64,000 bases of DNA from assembly GCF_006442205.1 (NCBI RefSeq), contig NZ_VFVR01000010.1:62001-126000 (forward strand), written 5' to 3'. This DNA is from Mesorhizobium sp. B2-3-12. GTDB taxonomy: Bacteria > Pseudomonadota > Alphaproteobacteria > Rhizobiales > Rhizobiaceae. Shown piece after piece: positions 34,216 to 42,768 of this stretch (the first letter of the stretch is position 1; the number at the start of each line of letters is the position of its first letter). The position numbers and the translations under genes are program-made. The notes under the pieces are model-generated. The model made no database searches. It was not told the DNA's origin and was given only the letters and a program-made list of their open reading frames with translations.

Positions 34216-34874
34216 CCCAAGCCTCATCCAAACAGGCCCTACCCAAGCGAGACGAAGCCTTCCGTGCCGGCGAGACGGCGCTACTGCTGGTCGACATGCA
34301 GCGTATCTGGCTGGAGCCGGGTGCCGACCCCTCGCATCCGGAGCGCGGCCCCGATCATTATTTCTATCGGCAGACAGCCTCGCGGACGATCCCCAACCAG
34401 GAGCGCCTGCTGGCGGCGGCGCGGGCCAATGGCGTGGAAGTGCTGCACACCATCATCCAGAGCCTGACCGAAGACGGCCGCGACCGCTCGCTCGACCACA
34501 AGCTGACGCCGATTCATGTCGCGCCCAGCCTTCCCGAAGGCCTGCCGGTGGCTTCGCTGGCGCCGGTCGGCGACGAGATCATGCTACCGAAGACCTCGTC
34601 GGGCATCTTCAACTCGACCAATGTCGACTATCTCCTGAAGAACCTCGGCATCCGCTACCTCGTCGTGGTCGGCGTGCTGACCGACCAGTGCGTCGACATG
34701 ACGGTGCGCGACGGCGCCGACCGCGGCTACCTCGTCACCTGCGTGTCGGACGCCTGCGCCACCATCACCCAGGAGCGCCACAACATCGCGCTGAAGGCCT
34801 TCGGCGGTTATTGCTGGGTCACGGACACCGATACCGTCGTCGACCGCTTCAACGCTTTGGGAAAAATTGCATGA
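34212..34874 (+). CDS. Isochorismatase-like cysteine hydrolase
   Basis: A 220-residue hydrolase with the Asp28 (LLLVDMQ), Lys127 (LPKTSSGIFNSTN) and Cys160 (GVLTDQCV) triad of the isochorismatase/nicotinamidase superfamily, which includes amidases such as N-carbamoylsarcosine amidase. The cis-peptide region GVLTDQC is intact. The substrate is not evident; an amide or carbamoyl compound is likely from context. Overlaps rpiR and the next gene by 4 bases each. Confidence 0.88.
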   Translation: MTQASSKQALPKRDEAFRAGETALLLVDMQRIWLEPGADPSHPERGPDHYFYRQTASRTIPNQERLLAAARANGVEVLHTIIQSLTEDGRDRSLDHKLTPIHVAPSLPEGLPVASLAPVGDEIMLPKTSSGIFNSTNVDYLLKNLGIRYLVVVGVLTDQCVDMTVRDGADRGYLVTCVSDACATITQERHNIALKAFGGYCWVTDTDTVVDRFNALGKIA

Positions 34875-36193
34875 CATCTGCCGTCGAGCCCCTCGTCGCC
34901 GTCGTCACCACGGATCTCGCCGCCATCACACGGGGCCGCTTCGTCGTCGAAAGCAGGCTGCAGAAGACCGCCACGACCGGCGTCGGCTGGCTGCAGGCCA
35001 ATCTGTCGATGACGCCGTTCAATTCGATCGTCGATCCCAATCCCTGGGGCTCGTCCGGCGACCTGCGGCTGATCCCCGACCTCAAGGCGCGCTTCCGCAC
35101 CGAACGGACGGGAGCGGCGACGCCGTTCGACATGGTGGTGGGCGACATCGTCGAGCTCGACGGCAGCCCCTGGCTCGGCTGCACGCGCACCATGCTGCGG
35201 GATGCGCTGGCGGAACTCAAGGCGGCCACCGGCCTTTCCGTCATCGCTGCCTTCGAGCACGAATTCCACATTGCCGACGGCAGCTTCGCGCCGGCGCATT
35301 CGATGTCCTTCGCCGCGCTGCGCCGCACCGATCCGTTCGCCCCCAATCTGATGGCCGCGCTCGAAGAGGCAGGCGTCGGGCCTGAAGTGGTCATCGCCGA
35401 ATTCGGCAGTGAACAGTTCGAAGTGACGCACGAGCCGGCCGATGCGCTCACCGCAGCAGATCGTGCCGTCGCCATCCGCGAGATCACGCGCGAAGTGGCG
35501 CGCAACGTCGGCTGGCGCGCGAGCTTCGCGCCCAAGATCGCCCCCGATGCCGTCGGCAATGGCGTGCACATCCATTTCAGCTTCGTCGATCAAGACGGCA
35601 AGCCGGTGACCTACGATGCGGCGCAACCCGGCTGCCTGTCCACCAAGGCCGGCACCTTCTGCGCCGGCGTGCTGCGTCACCTGCCGGCGATCACCGCCAT
35701 GACGGCGTCGAGCGTGTCGTCCTTCTACCGGCTGAAGCCGCATAGCTGGAGCTCGTCCTATACCTGGCTCGCGGACCGCGACCGCGAGGCATCGCTGCGC
35801 ATCTGTCCGACGGTGACGATCGGCGGGCGCGATCCGGCACGGCAGTACAATGTCGAGTACCGGGCGGCCGACGCCACCGGCAATCCTTATCTGTCGCTGG
35901 CGGCGATTATCCGCGCCGGGCTGGAGGGGATGAAGGTGGATCTGCCCTCGCCGCCGATGGTCACCGACGACCCGACGCTGATGAGCGAGGAGGAACGGGC
36001 AAAGCTCGGTCTGGTGCGGCTGCCCGAGACCTTGCCGGCGGCGCTGGACGCACTGCTGGCCGACAACACCGTCACGGGCTGGTTCGCGCCGATCTTCATC
36101 GAGACCTTCGTCGGGCTGAAGCGGCATGAAGCCGACCGCCTGGCCGGCCTTGATCCCGCTGCCATCTGCGATCTCTACCGGACGCTTTATTGA
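34871..36193 (+). CDS. Glutamine-synthetase-like ligase (gamma-glutamylation type)
   Basis: A 440-residue member of the glutamine synthetase superfamily. ATP/metal-site motifs include AAFEHEFHIADG, EFGSEQFEVTH, GNGVHIHFSF and RAADATGNPYLSLAAIIRAG. Length and the short N-terminal domain fit the PuuA/FluG-like group, which often attaches glutamate to amines rather than making glutamine. The neighbours are an amidase-type hydrolase and an N-formylglutamate amidohydrolase relative, fitting an activate-then-hydrolyse route. ATGA overlap with the gene before and a 1-base overlap with the gene after show tight coupling. Confidence 0.87.
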   Translation: MTSAVEPLVAVVTTDLAAITRGRFVVESRLQKTATTGVGWLQANLSMTPFNSIVDPNPWGSSGDLRLIPDLKARFRTERTGAATPFDMVVGDIVELDGSPWLGCTRTMLRDALAELKAATGLSVIAAFEHEFHIADGSFAPAHSMSFAALRRTDPFAPNLMAALEEAGVGPEVVIAEFGSEQFEVTHEPADALTAADRAVAIREITREVARNVGWRASFAPKIAPDAVGNGVHIHFSFVDQDGKPVTYDAAQPGCLSTKAGTFCAGVLRHLPAITAMTASSVSSFYRLKPHSWSSSYTWLADRDREASLRICPTVTIGGRDPARQYNVEYRAADATGNPYLSLAAIIRAGLEGMKVDLPSPPMVTDDPTLMSEEERAKLGLVRLPETLPAALDALLADNTVTGWFAPIFIETFVGLKRHEADRLAGLDPAAICDLYRTLY

Positions 36194-36972
36194 TGACCGC
36201 GCGGACTGAAAAAGATTGGCCCGACGCCGTCGAGGTTCTCAACGAGCATGGCCGCAGCGACATCGTGCTGTTGTGCGAGCATGCGTCCAATCATATGCCG
36301 ACCGAGTATGACCAGCTCGGGCTCGATGCCAGCCATCTGCAACGCCACATCGCCTGGGATATCGGTGCCGCGGAGGTGACGCGTCTGCTGTCGGCCCGGC
36401 TCGATGCGGCGGCGTTCCTGAGCGGCTATTCCCGGCTGCTGATCGATCTCAACCGGCCGCTGGGCAGCCCGGGCAGCATCCCTGTGCTGTCGGAAGATAC
36501 CGATATTCCCGGCAATGCCGGCATCGGCGCGGCGGAACGAAACCGACGCGCGCAAATCATGTTTTCGCCGTTCCATGACCGGGTGGCGGCATTTCTCGAC
36601 CGTCGGATGGCCGAGGCCAGGCCGACACGGATCGTGACCATCCACTCCTTCACGCCCGTGTTCCTCGGTGTCGCCAGGCCATGGCATGCGGGCGTGTTGC
36701 ATGACCATGCGGCCGATCTCGCCGCGGCGATCCTTTCGGGCCTGCGTACCGACGCGTCACTCAATGTCGAAGCCAACGTGCCCTATGTGATCAGCCGCGA
36801 CGCCGATTACGCCGTGCCCATCCATGGCGATGATCGCGGCATCCCAGCCGTGCTTGTCGAGATAAGGCAGGATCTGCTGGCGAACCGCTCCGGCATCGAG
36901 GAATGGGCGGACCGGCTGGTGGCGGCACTGCCCGCGCATGAAGCGGAGGCATCTCAGCCGGCGTGGACGTGA
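36193..36972 (+). CDS. N-formylglutamate amidohydrolase family protein
   Basis: A 259-residue hydrolase of the N-formylglutamate amidohydrolase (HutG2-like) family. The metal/active-site segment IVLLCEHASNHMPTEY is near the N-terminus, followed by DLNRPLGSPGSIP, RIVTIHSFTPVF and VLVEIRQDLL. The true HutG2 substrate comes from histidine breakdown, but no hut genes lie nearby, so here it may cleave another N-acylated or gamma-linked glutamate. Its ATG overlaps the previous TGA (TGATG). Last gene of the operon. Confidence 0.87.
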   Translation: MTARTEKDWPDAVEVLNEHGRSDIVLLCEHASNHMPTEYDQLGLDASHLQRHIAWDIGAAEVTRLLSARLDAAAFLSGYSRLLIDLNRPLGSPGSIPVLSEDTDIPGNAGIGAAERNRRAQIMFSPFHDRVAAFLDRRMAEARPTRIVTIHSFTPVFLGVARPWHAGVLHDHAADLAAAILSGLRTDASLNVEANVPYVISRDADYAVPIHGDDRGIPAVLVEIRQDLLANRSGIEEWADRLVAALPAHEAEASQPAWT

Positions 36973-37054
36973 CGCCGCGACCATCGTGTAGGTCGGCAAG
37001 CCGCGCTTCTCGCCATCAGCGCGGCGCTCGCATGATGGGTAACGAAGCCGCGGC

Positions 37055-37257
37055 TCACGCCAGCCACTTCTTGATCGCCGGGCTGCGAGAACGGCGCGCA
37101 TGCGATGCTCGGCATCGGGACCCGCCAGCGCCATCCGCGCGGGTCGGACCGCAATCGACGCCGATCACGGGAAAGGCCGCCTTCATGCCCGGCAGCACGC
37201 CGGTTTGCAGTAGCGCCTCGATCGAAAGATCGCGGCCATTTACATGGCCCCTGCATT
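37055..37257 (-). pseudogene. Decayed C-terminal end of a dihydrodipicolinate-synthase family gene
   Basis: On the minus strand one frame reads GRDLSIEALLQTGVLPGMKA then AFPVIGVDCGPTRA. A second frame from ~37134 continues MALAGPDAEHRMRAVLAA. The first frame then ends PAIKKWLA and a stop at 37055. Stitched together this matches the C-terminus of DapA-family proteins (LPGMKAA..G..CGP.R.P.....ARLRA.L), so at least two indels broke it. The rest of the gene is missing. The gap 36973-37306 holds nothing else. DapA relatives often accompany amino-acid oxidases in hydroxyproline-type catabolism, and such an oxidase lies just upstream. Confidence 0.55.
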
Positions 37258-37306
37258 AGGCCTCCCGACCCGACCTGCCGTCCCAACCGGCGGCAGGGCA
37301 ATCTCG

Positions 37307-38653
37307 CTAAAGCGATGGCCCCATCAGGATAGGGCTGCCGTCGCTGAACCGGGATAGGCGGAACCTGTGAAGCTTGTGTCCCGTCTCGTTGCCCTGGATC
37401 AAATCGGACAGGAGGCGGCCAAAGCCAGGGCCTATGCCGAAGCCATGGCCGCTCATTCCCGTCGCGATAACGAGACCCGGAACCGTGGCGGCGCGATCGA
37501 CCACGGGCACGACATCCGGCATCGCATCGATCATGCCCGCCCAACTGGCCTTGAGCGGCACTGCGGCGAATTGCCGGAACAGCCCTTTGAACCCACGGTC
37601 GATGGCGCGAAGAGCCTTGGCCTCGGGGGCGGGATTGAGAACGCGCATCCTTTCGAACGGGCTTTCCTTGTCCGCGTCCCATTTGCGCGGCGTTGACCAG
37701 CTGTCCGGAAATGCACGCGGCGCCACCGGCAGGTAGCGTGTGCCAAAGGGATTTGCCTTCAGGGCGGGCAGATATTTCGGCGCGTGGCGCAATGCATCCG
37801 GCCCGACATAGAGCAGGTGGCTGCCTCCCGCGGCAAGCGTGTACCCGCCATCCTTTCTGCGCCGGAAGGCGATGCGCTCGTCGGCGGCGGCACCGGCATG
37901 GATTTCCGGCATCGGCGCCGTCGCCGCGACGGTCGTGCGGACGCTGAGCTGCGGGATCGAGACGCCGTGCGCGCGCAGGAACAGCGATGTCCAGGCGCCG
38001 CTGGCGACAAGCACGCTCGACGTCGCGATGCGGCCTTTCTCGGTCCAGACACCGCTGATGCGTCCGGCCGAGATGTCGAGCATGCGTGCCGCGCAGTTCT
38101 CGATGATGGTGACACCCGCACGCGCGGCCAGGCGGGCAAGGGCCGGCACGGCGACCCAGGGCTCGGCACGCATGTCCGACGGCGTGGTCATGGCGCCCTT
38201 GAAGGGGCGGGACATGGCCGGGATCAGCTTGGCGGTCTCGCCTTGGTCGAGGAGGCGCGTGTCGACGCCATGCGCCTGTGCGATCTTCAGGAACTTGGCG
38301 AAATCAGCCATCTCCTTGTCGGTGCGTGCGAGATAGGTCACGCCCGTCTGCTTCAGGCCTATGTCCTCGCCGCATTCCTCGGCCAGTTGGCGCCATAGAC
38401 GCTGTGCCTCGATGACGATAGGCAATTCGTCCGCATCGCGGCCCTGCTGGCGGATCCAGCCCCAATTGCGCGAGGATTGCTCGGCGGCGATGCGGCCCTT
38501 TTCCAGCAATGTCACGGATATGTTGCGCCGGGCCAGGAACAGCGCCGTGGTGACGCCGATGACGCCACCGCCGACAATCACCACATCCGACGTCTTCGGC
38601 AGCGGAGCCTGAAACTGGATCGGACTGGCTTCAGTGAAAGGGAAGGTCGTCAA
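37307..38653 (-). CDS. FAD-dependent amino-acid oxidase (DAO family)
   Basis: A 448-residue flavoprotein of the D-amino-acid oxidase/sarcosine oxidase fold. The FAD dinucleotide motif VVIVGGGVIGVTTALFLARR is at residues ~24-43 and the C-terminal ATGMSGHGFGIGPGFGRLLSDL is typical. SSRNWGWIRQQGRD is a known signature of this subgroup. Substrate is probably an amine or amino acid. The dapA-like remnant downstream suggests it once belonged to a larger catabolic set. The 233 bases upstream (38654-38886) hold nothing I can support. Confidence 0.87.
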   Translation of the reverse strand: MTTFPFTEASPIQFQAPLPKTSDVVIVGGGVIGVTTALFLARRNISVTLLEKGRIAAEQSSRNWGWIRQQGRDADELPIVIEAQRLWRQLAEECGEDIGLKQTGVTYLARTDKEMADFAKFLKIAQAHGVDTRLLDQGETAKLIPAMSRPFKGAMTTPSDMRAEPWVAVPALARLAARAGVTIIENCAARMLDISAGRISGVWTEKGRIATSSVLVASGAWTSLFLRAHGVSIPQLSVRTTVAATAPMPEIHAGAAADERIAFRRRKDGGYTLAAGGSHLLYVGPDALRHAPKYLPALKANPFGTRYLPVAPRAFPDSWSTPRKWDADKESPFERMRVLNPAPEAKALRAIDRGFKGLFRQFAAVPLKASWAGMIDAMPDVVPVVDRAATVPGLVIATGMSGHGFGIGPGFGRLLSDLIQGNETGHKLHRFRLSRFSDGSPILMGPSL

Positions 38654-38886
38654 AGGATGTCCTTTTCCATAAGCATTACCCTTCGCCCATGCCCGGGGGC
38701 GCGAAGTCGCCCGCTTTCATGGGAGGCTGGCCAGCCATGATGTGTCGACGAGCACTACACGGCCAGCCTCGAAATCCAGCGTGCCAGCTCGATCAAACTG
38801 TTGACCACCGTCGGGCAGCTTCTCGTCGCCGCACGCAGCCTTCGAGACCCAGGTCACGGCAGCGATAGGCAGCTTGCTTCACGGCT

Positions 38887-40071
38887 TCAGGCCAATCCGA
38901 ATCGCTCCACCGCACGCATGATGCCGCGCAATTCGGCAAGGCCCTTCAGCCGGCCGATGAGCGAATAGCCGGGGTTGATCTTCTTCTTGCCGATGTCGTC
39001 GGCGAGCAGATGGCCATGGTCGGGCCGCATCGGGATTTGCCAGTCGGCCCGCCCCTGTTCGCGGCGGCGCTTCTCTTCCTGCATCAAGGCGAGGATGACA
39101 TGCGCCATGTCCGTGCCGCCTTCGAGATGCTCGGCCTCATAGAACGAGCCGTCCGCCTCGATGGTGATGTTGCGCAGATGGACGAAATGGATACGGTCGG
39201 CGAATTCCTTGACCATGGCGACAATGTCGTTGTCGGCGCGCGTGCCATAGGAGCCGGTGCAGAAGGTCAGTCCATTAGCGGGGCTGTCGACGGCATCGAG
39301 GATGAAACGCGCATCCTCGGCCGTCGAAACGACGCGTGGCAGGCCATAGAGCGAGAACGGCGGATCGTCGGGATGGATGCACATGCGCACCCCTTCCTCT
39401 TCAGCCGCCGGAATGATCTCGCGCAGGAACCAGGCCAGGTTGTCGCGCAATTCCTTTGGCCCGATCGCATCGTATTCCGCCAGGGCTTCGCGAAAACTGT
39501 CGCGGTCATATTTGCGCTCGGTTGCCGGCAGGCCGGCAATCAGGTTGCGCTCGATCTCGTCGATCCGCTCCGGCGTCAGCACCTTCAGCCGCTGCTCGGC
39601 CTCGGCGATGCGCGCCGGCGCGTAGCTGGCCGCGCCGTTCTTGCGCCGCAGCACGAAGAGATCATAGGCGGCGAAGTCGATGGCGTCGAAACGCAAGGCA
39701 TAACCGGTCGTCGGCAGCCGGTAGGCCAGATCGGTGCGGGTCCAGTCCACCACTGGCATGAAATTGTAGCAGATGGTTTGGATGCCGGCCTTGGCGAGCG
39801 CGCGGATGCTGTCGCGATAATAGCCGGCATAGCGCTCGCGCTCCGGCGCGCCGATCTTGAAGGAATTGTGGACCGGGATGCTCTCGACAACCGACCAGGT
39901 CAGCCCAGCCGCCTCGATGATCCTCTTGCGTTCGAGCACATCGGCTTCAGGCCAGGCCCTGCCGTCATAGATCTGGTGAAGGGCTGAAACCACGCCGGTG
40001 GCGCCGGCCTGCTTGACATAATCGAGTGTCACCGGGTCGTCAGGTCCGTACCAGCGCCAGCACTGTTCCAT
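38887..40071 (-). CDS. uxuA: Mannonate dehydratase
   Basis: A 394-residue TIM-barrel enzyme converting D-mannonate to 2-keto-3-deoxygluconate in hexuronate breakdown. MEQCWRWYGPDDPVTLDYVKQAGATGVVSALH is the characteristic start. Metal-binding segments include GVRMCIHPDDPP, LTFCTGSYG, FVHLRNI and MRPDHGHLLADD. Full length. It is divergent from an SDR (40173) that may act on a hexuronate or hexonate. Confidence 0.95.
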   Translation of the reverse strand: MEQCWRWYGPDDPVTLDYVKQAGATGVVSALHQIYDGRAWPEADVLERKRIIEAAGLTWSVVESIPVHNSFKIGAPERERYAGYYRDSIRALAKAGIQTICYNFMPVVDWTRTDLAYRLPTTGYALRFDAIDFAAYDLFVLRRKNGAASYAPARIAEAEQRLKVLTPERIDEIERNLIAGLPATERKYDRDSFREALAEYDAIGPKELRDNLAWFLREIIPAAEEEGVRMCIHPDDPPFSLYGLPRVVSTAEDARFILDAVDSPANGLTFCTGSYGTRADNDIVAMVKEFADRIHFVHLRNITIEADGSFYEAEHLEGGTDMAHVILALMQEEKRRREQGRADWQIPMRPDHGHLLADDIGKKKINPGYSLIGRLKGLAELRGIMRAVERFGLA

Positions 40072-40172
40072 TGCAGCTTTTCCTTCTTACGAGAGAACGG
40101 CAACCTATTGTTCGACCACGATGAGTGTCAAACTGAGAGCTGGTTTCGATAGCGAATGAAGGAGCTTCCGCG

Positions 40173-40958
40173 ATGCACGATTTTGACGGCAAAGTGGCAT
40201 TGGTGACAGGGACGACCGGTATCGGCCTGGCAACCGCCAAACGCCTGGCGGCTGGGGGTGCTGCGATCATCGCCTGCGGCATCGACCGGGCAGCCAATGC
40301 CGCCATGCAGGAGAGCCTCGCCAAATCCGGAGCGGATGCGCTCGTGCAGACGGTTGACGTCTCCGTTTCCGAGCAGGTTCGCGATGCTGTCGCGGCCGGT
40401 GTAGCGAAATTCGGCGGCATCGATGTCATCGTCAATTCCGCCGCGGTCCATCCCTACGGGACCGCGACGACGACCGACTGGGACACTTGGAACCGGGCGA
40501 TGACGGTCAATGTCGGCTCGATCTATCTGACCGCCCATTTCGGCATTCCGGAGATGATCAAACGCGGCGGCGGCGCCATCGTCAACGTCGCTTCGGTGCA
40601 GGGCTTCGCCTGCCAGCAGAACGTCGCCGCCTATGCCACGACCAAAGGCGCCATCCATACGCTGACGCGGTCGCTGGCGCTCGACTACGCGGCATCAGGC
40701 ATAAGGGTGAATTCGGTCAGCCCGGGTTCGATCCGTACACCGATCCTCGAAAAGGCCGCGCGTGGGGCCGGCGGCAGCGACGCCGATGTCGAAGAAGCCT
40801 ACAGGCGCTTCGGCGCGGCCCATCCGCTAGGCCGCATAGGCGAACCGGAGGAAGTGGCGGAACTCATCGCTTTCCTGTGCTCGTCGAAGGCCGGCTTCTG
40901 CACAGGCGCCGACTACAAGATTGATGGCGGCCTCACCGCCGGCATCGGCGTGAAATAG
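40173..40958 (+). CDS. Short-chain dehydrogenase/reductase (classical)
   Basis: A 261-residue NAD(P)-dependent SDR with the glycine motif TGTTGIG (12-18), NSAA (88-91) and the catalytic set Ser141, Tyr154 and Lys158 (YATTKGA). The tail GFCTGADYKIDGG is typical of the glucose/gluconate dehydrogenase-like group. Being divergent from uxuA, it may reduce fructuronate or oxidise a related sugar acid; this is contextual only. Confidence 0.88.
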   Translation: MHDFDGKVALVTGTTGIGLATAKRLAAGGAAIIACGIDRAANAAMQESLAKSGADALVQTVDVSVSEQVRDAVAAGVAKFGGIDVIVNSAAVHPYGTATTTDWDTWNRAMTVNVGSIYLTAHFGIPEMIKRGGGAIVNVASVQGFACQQNVAAYATTKGAIHTLTRSLALDYAASGIRVNSVSPGSIRTPILEKAARGAGGSDADVEEAYRRFGAAHPLGRIGEPEEVAELIAFLCSSKAGFCTGADYKIDGGLTAGIGVK

Positions 40959-41080
40959 GGCCATGAAGTCCGGTCTCTGCTCCATCGGGCGTGGTGACAT
41001 CAACGCATCCAGTTCGGAACAATCTTTTTTGGTCGAAGTTCTCCCCCTTGAAGGGACGAACTCTCCGAAGGAGATTTCCT

Positions 41081-41830
41081 ATGAAACATGTTCTCATGAC
41101 CAGCATGCTGGCGATCGGACTCGGCTGCGGGGCGGCGATGGCTCAGACGCAGCAGCCCGCCGAAAGCCAATCGGGAGCGGACACCAATTGCGCTTCCGGG
41201 GCGACCAACTGCCAGAGCGGTTCGAAGATGAAGAGCCAGGCAGAGGGTACCAAGTCCCAGACTGACCAGCAGGCTCAGGGCAAGGCCAAGATGAAGACCG
41301 ACGAGCAGGCCCAGGGTAAGGCCGGCGCCGCCACGGACCAGCAGGCCCAGGGTAAGGCTAAGGTCCAGACCGACCAGCAGGCCCAGGGCAAGGCTGGCAC
41401 CAAGACCGACCAGCAGGCCCAGGACAAGACCAAGGTCCAGACCGACCAGCAGGCCCAGGGCAAGGCCGGCGCCACCACCGACCAGCAGGCCCGGGACAAG
41501 ACCAAGGTCCAGACCGACCAGCAGGCTCAGGGCAAAACCTCGACGCAGGACAAGACCTCGACCGCGTCCATCAACAATGTGACGGTCGAACAGAAGACCG
41601 AGATCACCCATGTGATCAGGGAAACCAAGGTCGAACCGGTGACCAACATCGACTTCGACGTCTCCGTCGGCATCGAAGTTCCGCGTCATAAGGTCAGGCT
41701 GCATCGCTTGCCGGCTCGCATCGTGAAGCTCGTCCCGGCTTACGAGGCATACGAGTATTTCGTCCTCGCCGACGGCCGGATCGTCATCGTGGATCCGGAT
41801 ACATACAAGATCGTGCTGGTACTGACCTAG
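41081..41830 (+). CDS. Secreted repeat protein with C-terminal DUF1236-like domain
   Basis: A 249-residue exported protein. The signal peptide is MKHVLMTSMLAIGLGCGAAMA; GGAGATTT lies upstream. Residues 61-156 are eight tandem 12-residue units (consensus TDQQAQGKA then three variable residues) encoded by 36-bp DNA repeats (41261-41548). The C-terminal part (VPRHKVRLHRLPARIVKLVP, YEYFVLADGRIVIVDP) resembles DUF1236, common in Rhizobiales. The hydrophilic Gln/Lys repeats recall LEA-like desiccation proteins. Repeat number probably varies between strains. Confidence 0.8.
   Translation: MKHVLMTSMLAIGLGCGAAMAQTQQPAESQSGADTNCASGATNCQSGSKMKSQAEGTKSQTDQQAQGKAKMKTDEQAQGKAGAATDQQAQGKAKVQTDQQAQGKAGTKTDQQAQDKTKVQTDQQAQGKAGATTDQQARDKTKVQTDQQAQGKTSTQDKTSTASINNVTVEQKTEITHVIRETKVEPVTNIDFDVSVGIEVPRHKVRLHRLPARIVKLVPAYEAYEYFVLADGRIVIVDPDTYKIVLVLT
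41261..41548 (+). repeat. Eight tandem 36-bp coding repeats
   Basis: Eight consecutive 36-base units, each beginning near acYgaccagcaggcYcagg and encoding TDQQAQGKA-type 12-mers in frame. Two unit types alternate (ending ...AKVQ/TKVQ or ...AGxx), suggesting past duplication of 72-base pairs. They are fully inside the DUF1236-like gene. Their period is similar to CRISPR repeats, but there are no unique spacers. Confidence 0.92.
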
Positions 41831-41831
41831 G

Positions 41832-41938
41832 GCAATTCCACGGAAGAGTGCGTAGCGCTTCCGCTAAATTATTGTCCACTAACAAGGGTTAAAGCACAAG
41901 ATCGTTCAACCCGCCCCGTTGCACGCGGGTCGGGTTGA
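41832..41938. repeat. Partial GCAATTCC-type element and adjacent hairpin
   Basis: Just past the stop codon, gcaattccacggaagagtgc at 41833 resembles one half of the element at 11508-11563. A separate hairpin at 41906-41938 pairs tcaacccg-ccccg with a mirrored cgcgggtcgggttga, one mismatch. No U-run follows, so a terminator role is uncertain. Confidence 0.4.
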
Positions 41939-41992
41939 GCACTGATGTCGAGATGATGCGGAAAGCTTCCCGGTGCAAACCTCAGCGCATGC

Positions 41993-42604
41993 TCAGGGAT
42001 TGTGAGGCCGCAATGTCCGCAAGGTGATCGAGTAGCGGTGCTCGGCGAGCGGCGGGATGCTGTGCTCCCATTGCGACCGCGACGGCCCTGTCATGAGATA
42101 GGCCGATCTCGGCTCGACGGTGATGGTCCGACGTTCCCATTTAGACCCGTTCTTGCGCCGAAGGCGAAAATCGCAGGGCGCCAGCAGGGAAACGCCCGCG
42201 ACGTCCTCGAAATGAGGCTTGTCGCGGTGCCAGCCGATACCGGCGCCGGGCCGGTACTCATTGATCAGGACCTGCGCAAAAGTTTCGACGGGCCGGCCCG
42301 CAAAAGCCGCGACCTTTTCGCGCAAGGGCAAAAGAAAATCAGGTATCGGCGGCGCCTCGACCGCTTCTCGCCGGTCATAATCGTAGCGAAGGCCAAAACC
42401 GACGACACGCCGGTTCGCTAGATGGCCATGGAAGTCGAAGGCCTTGAAGGGCAGTTCCTCAATATGCCGGGCGAGTTCGATTTCCTCTTGCGGCGTGATC
42501 AGTTCCGGCTGGTAGGCGAAACCCTCCGGCAGCTCATCCTGAACGGCGCCGAAGAGATCGTGCTGGGCCACACGGCCGGCGGTTTTCGGTTTGAGCGGCG
42601 ACAT
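41993..42604 (-). CDS. alkB: AlkB-like 2-oxoglutarate-dependent dioxygenase
   Basis: A 203-residue Fe(II)/2-oxoglutarate oxygenase of the AlkB family, which removes alkyl groups from DNA or RNA bases. Iron ligands are His126-x-Asp128 (GWHRDKPHFED) and His181 (QWEHSI). The 2-oxoglutarate Arg is in HRYSITLRTL, and INEYRPGAGIGWH is diagnostic. It resembles the ALKBH-like subgroup of bacteria more than E. coli AlkB. The ATG at 42604 (MSPLKPKTAG) is chosen; the frame extends upstream without similarity. Confidence 0.9.
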   Translation of the reverse strand: MSPLKPKTAGRVAQHDLFGAVQDELPEGFAYQPELITPQEEIELARHIEELPFKAFDFHGHLANRRVVGFGLRYDYDRREAVEAPPIPDFLLPLREKVAAFAGRPVETFAQVLINEYRPGAGIGWHRDKPHFEDVAGVSLLAPCDFRLRRKNGSKWERRTITVEPRSAYLMTGPSRSQWEHSIPPLAEHRYSITLRTLRPHNP

Positions 42605-42768
42605 TGTGCCTAGATGGTGAGGGCCGGACCACAAGGCAATATAGGAACCGCGCTTGCCTCCTGGACACGTCGCCAAACGGCGCAACGGAACGCCGGAGCG
42701 GCGTGAAAGTTTAGGAAAGGGCGGCCCCGTCGGATGCCGTCGGACATGGTCTAGCCTTGGAGTACCGG

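Noticed and set aside
34136..34870. Upstream extension of the glutamine-synthetase-like frame
   Set aside because: It overlaps the cysteine hydrolase gene in another frame; the ATG at 34871 with ATGA overlap is the real start.
41261..41548. Regular 36-bp repeats resembling a CRISPR array
   Set aside because: The units are contiguous with no unique spacers, stay in frame, and encode 12-residue protein repeats.
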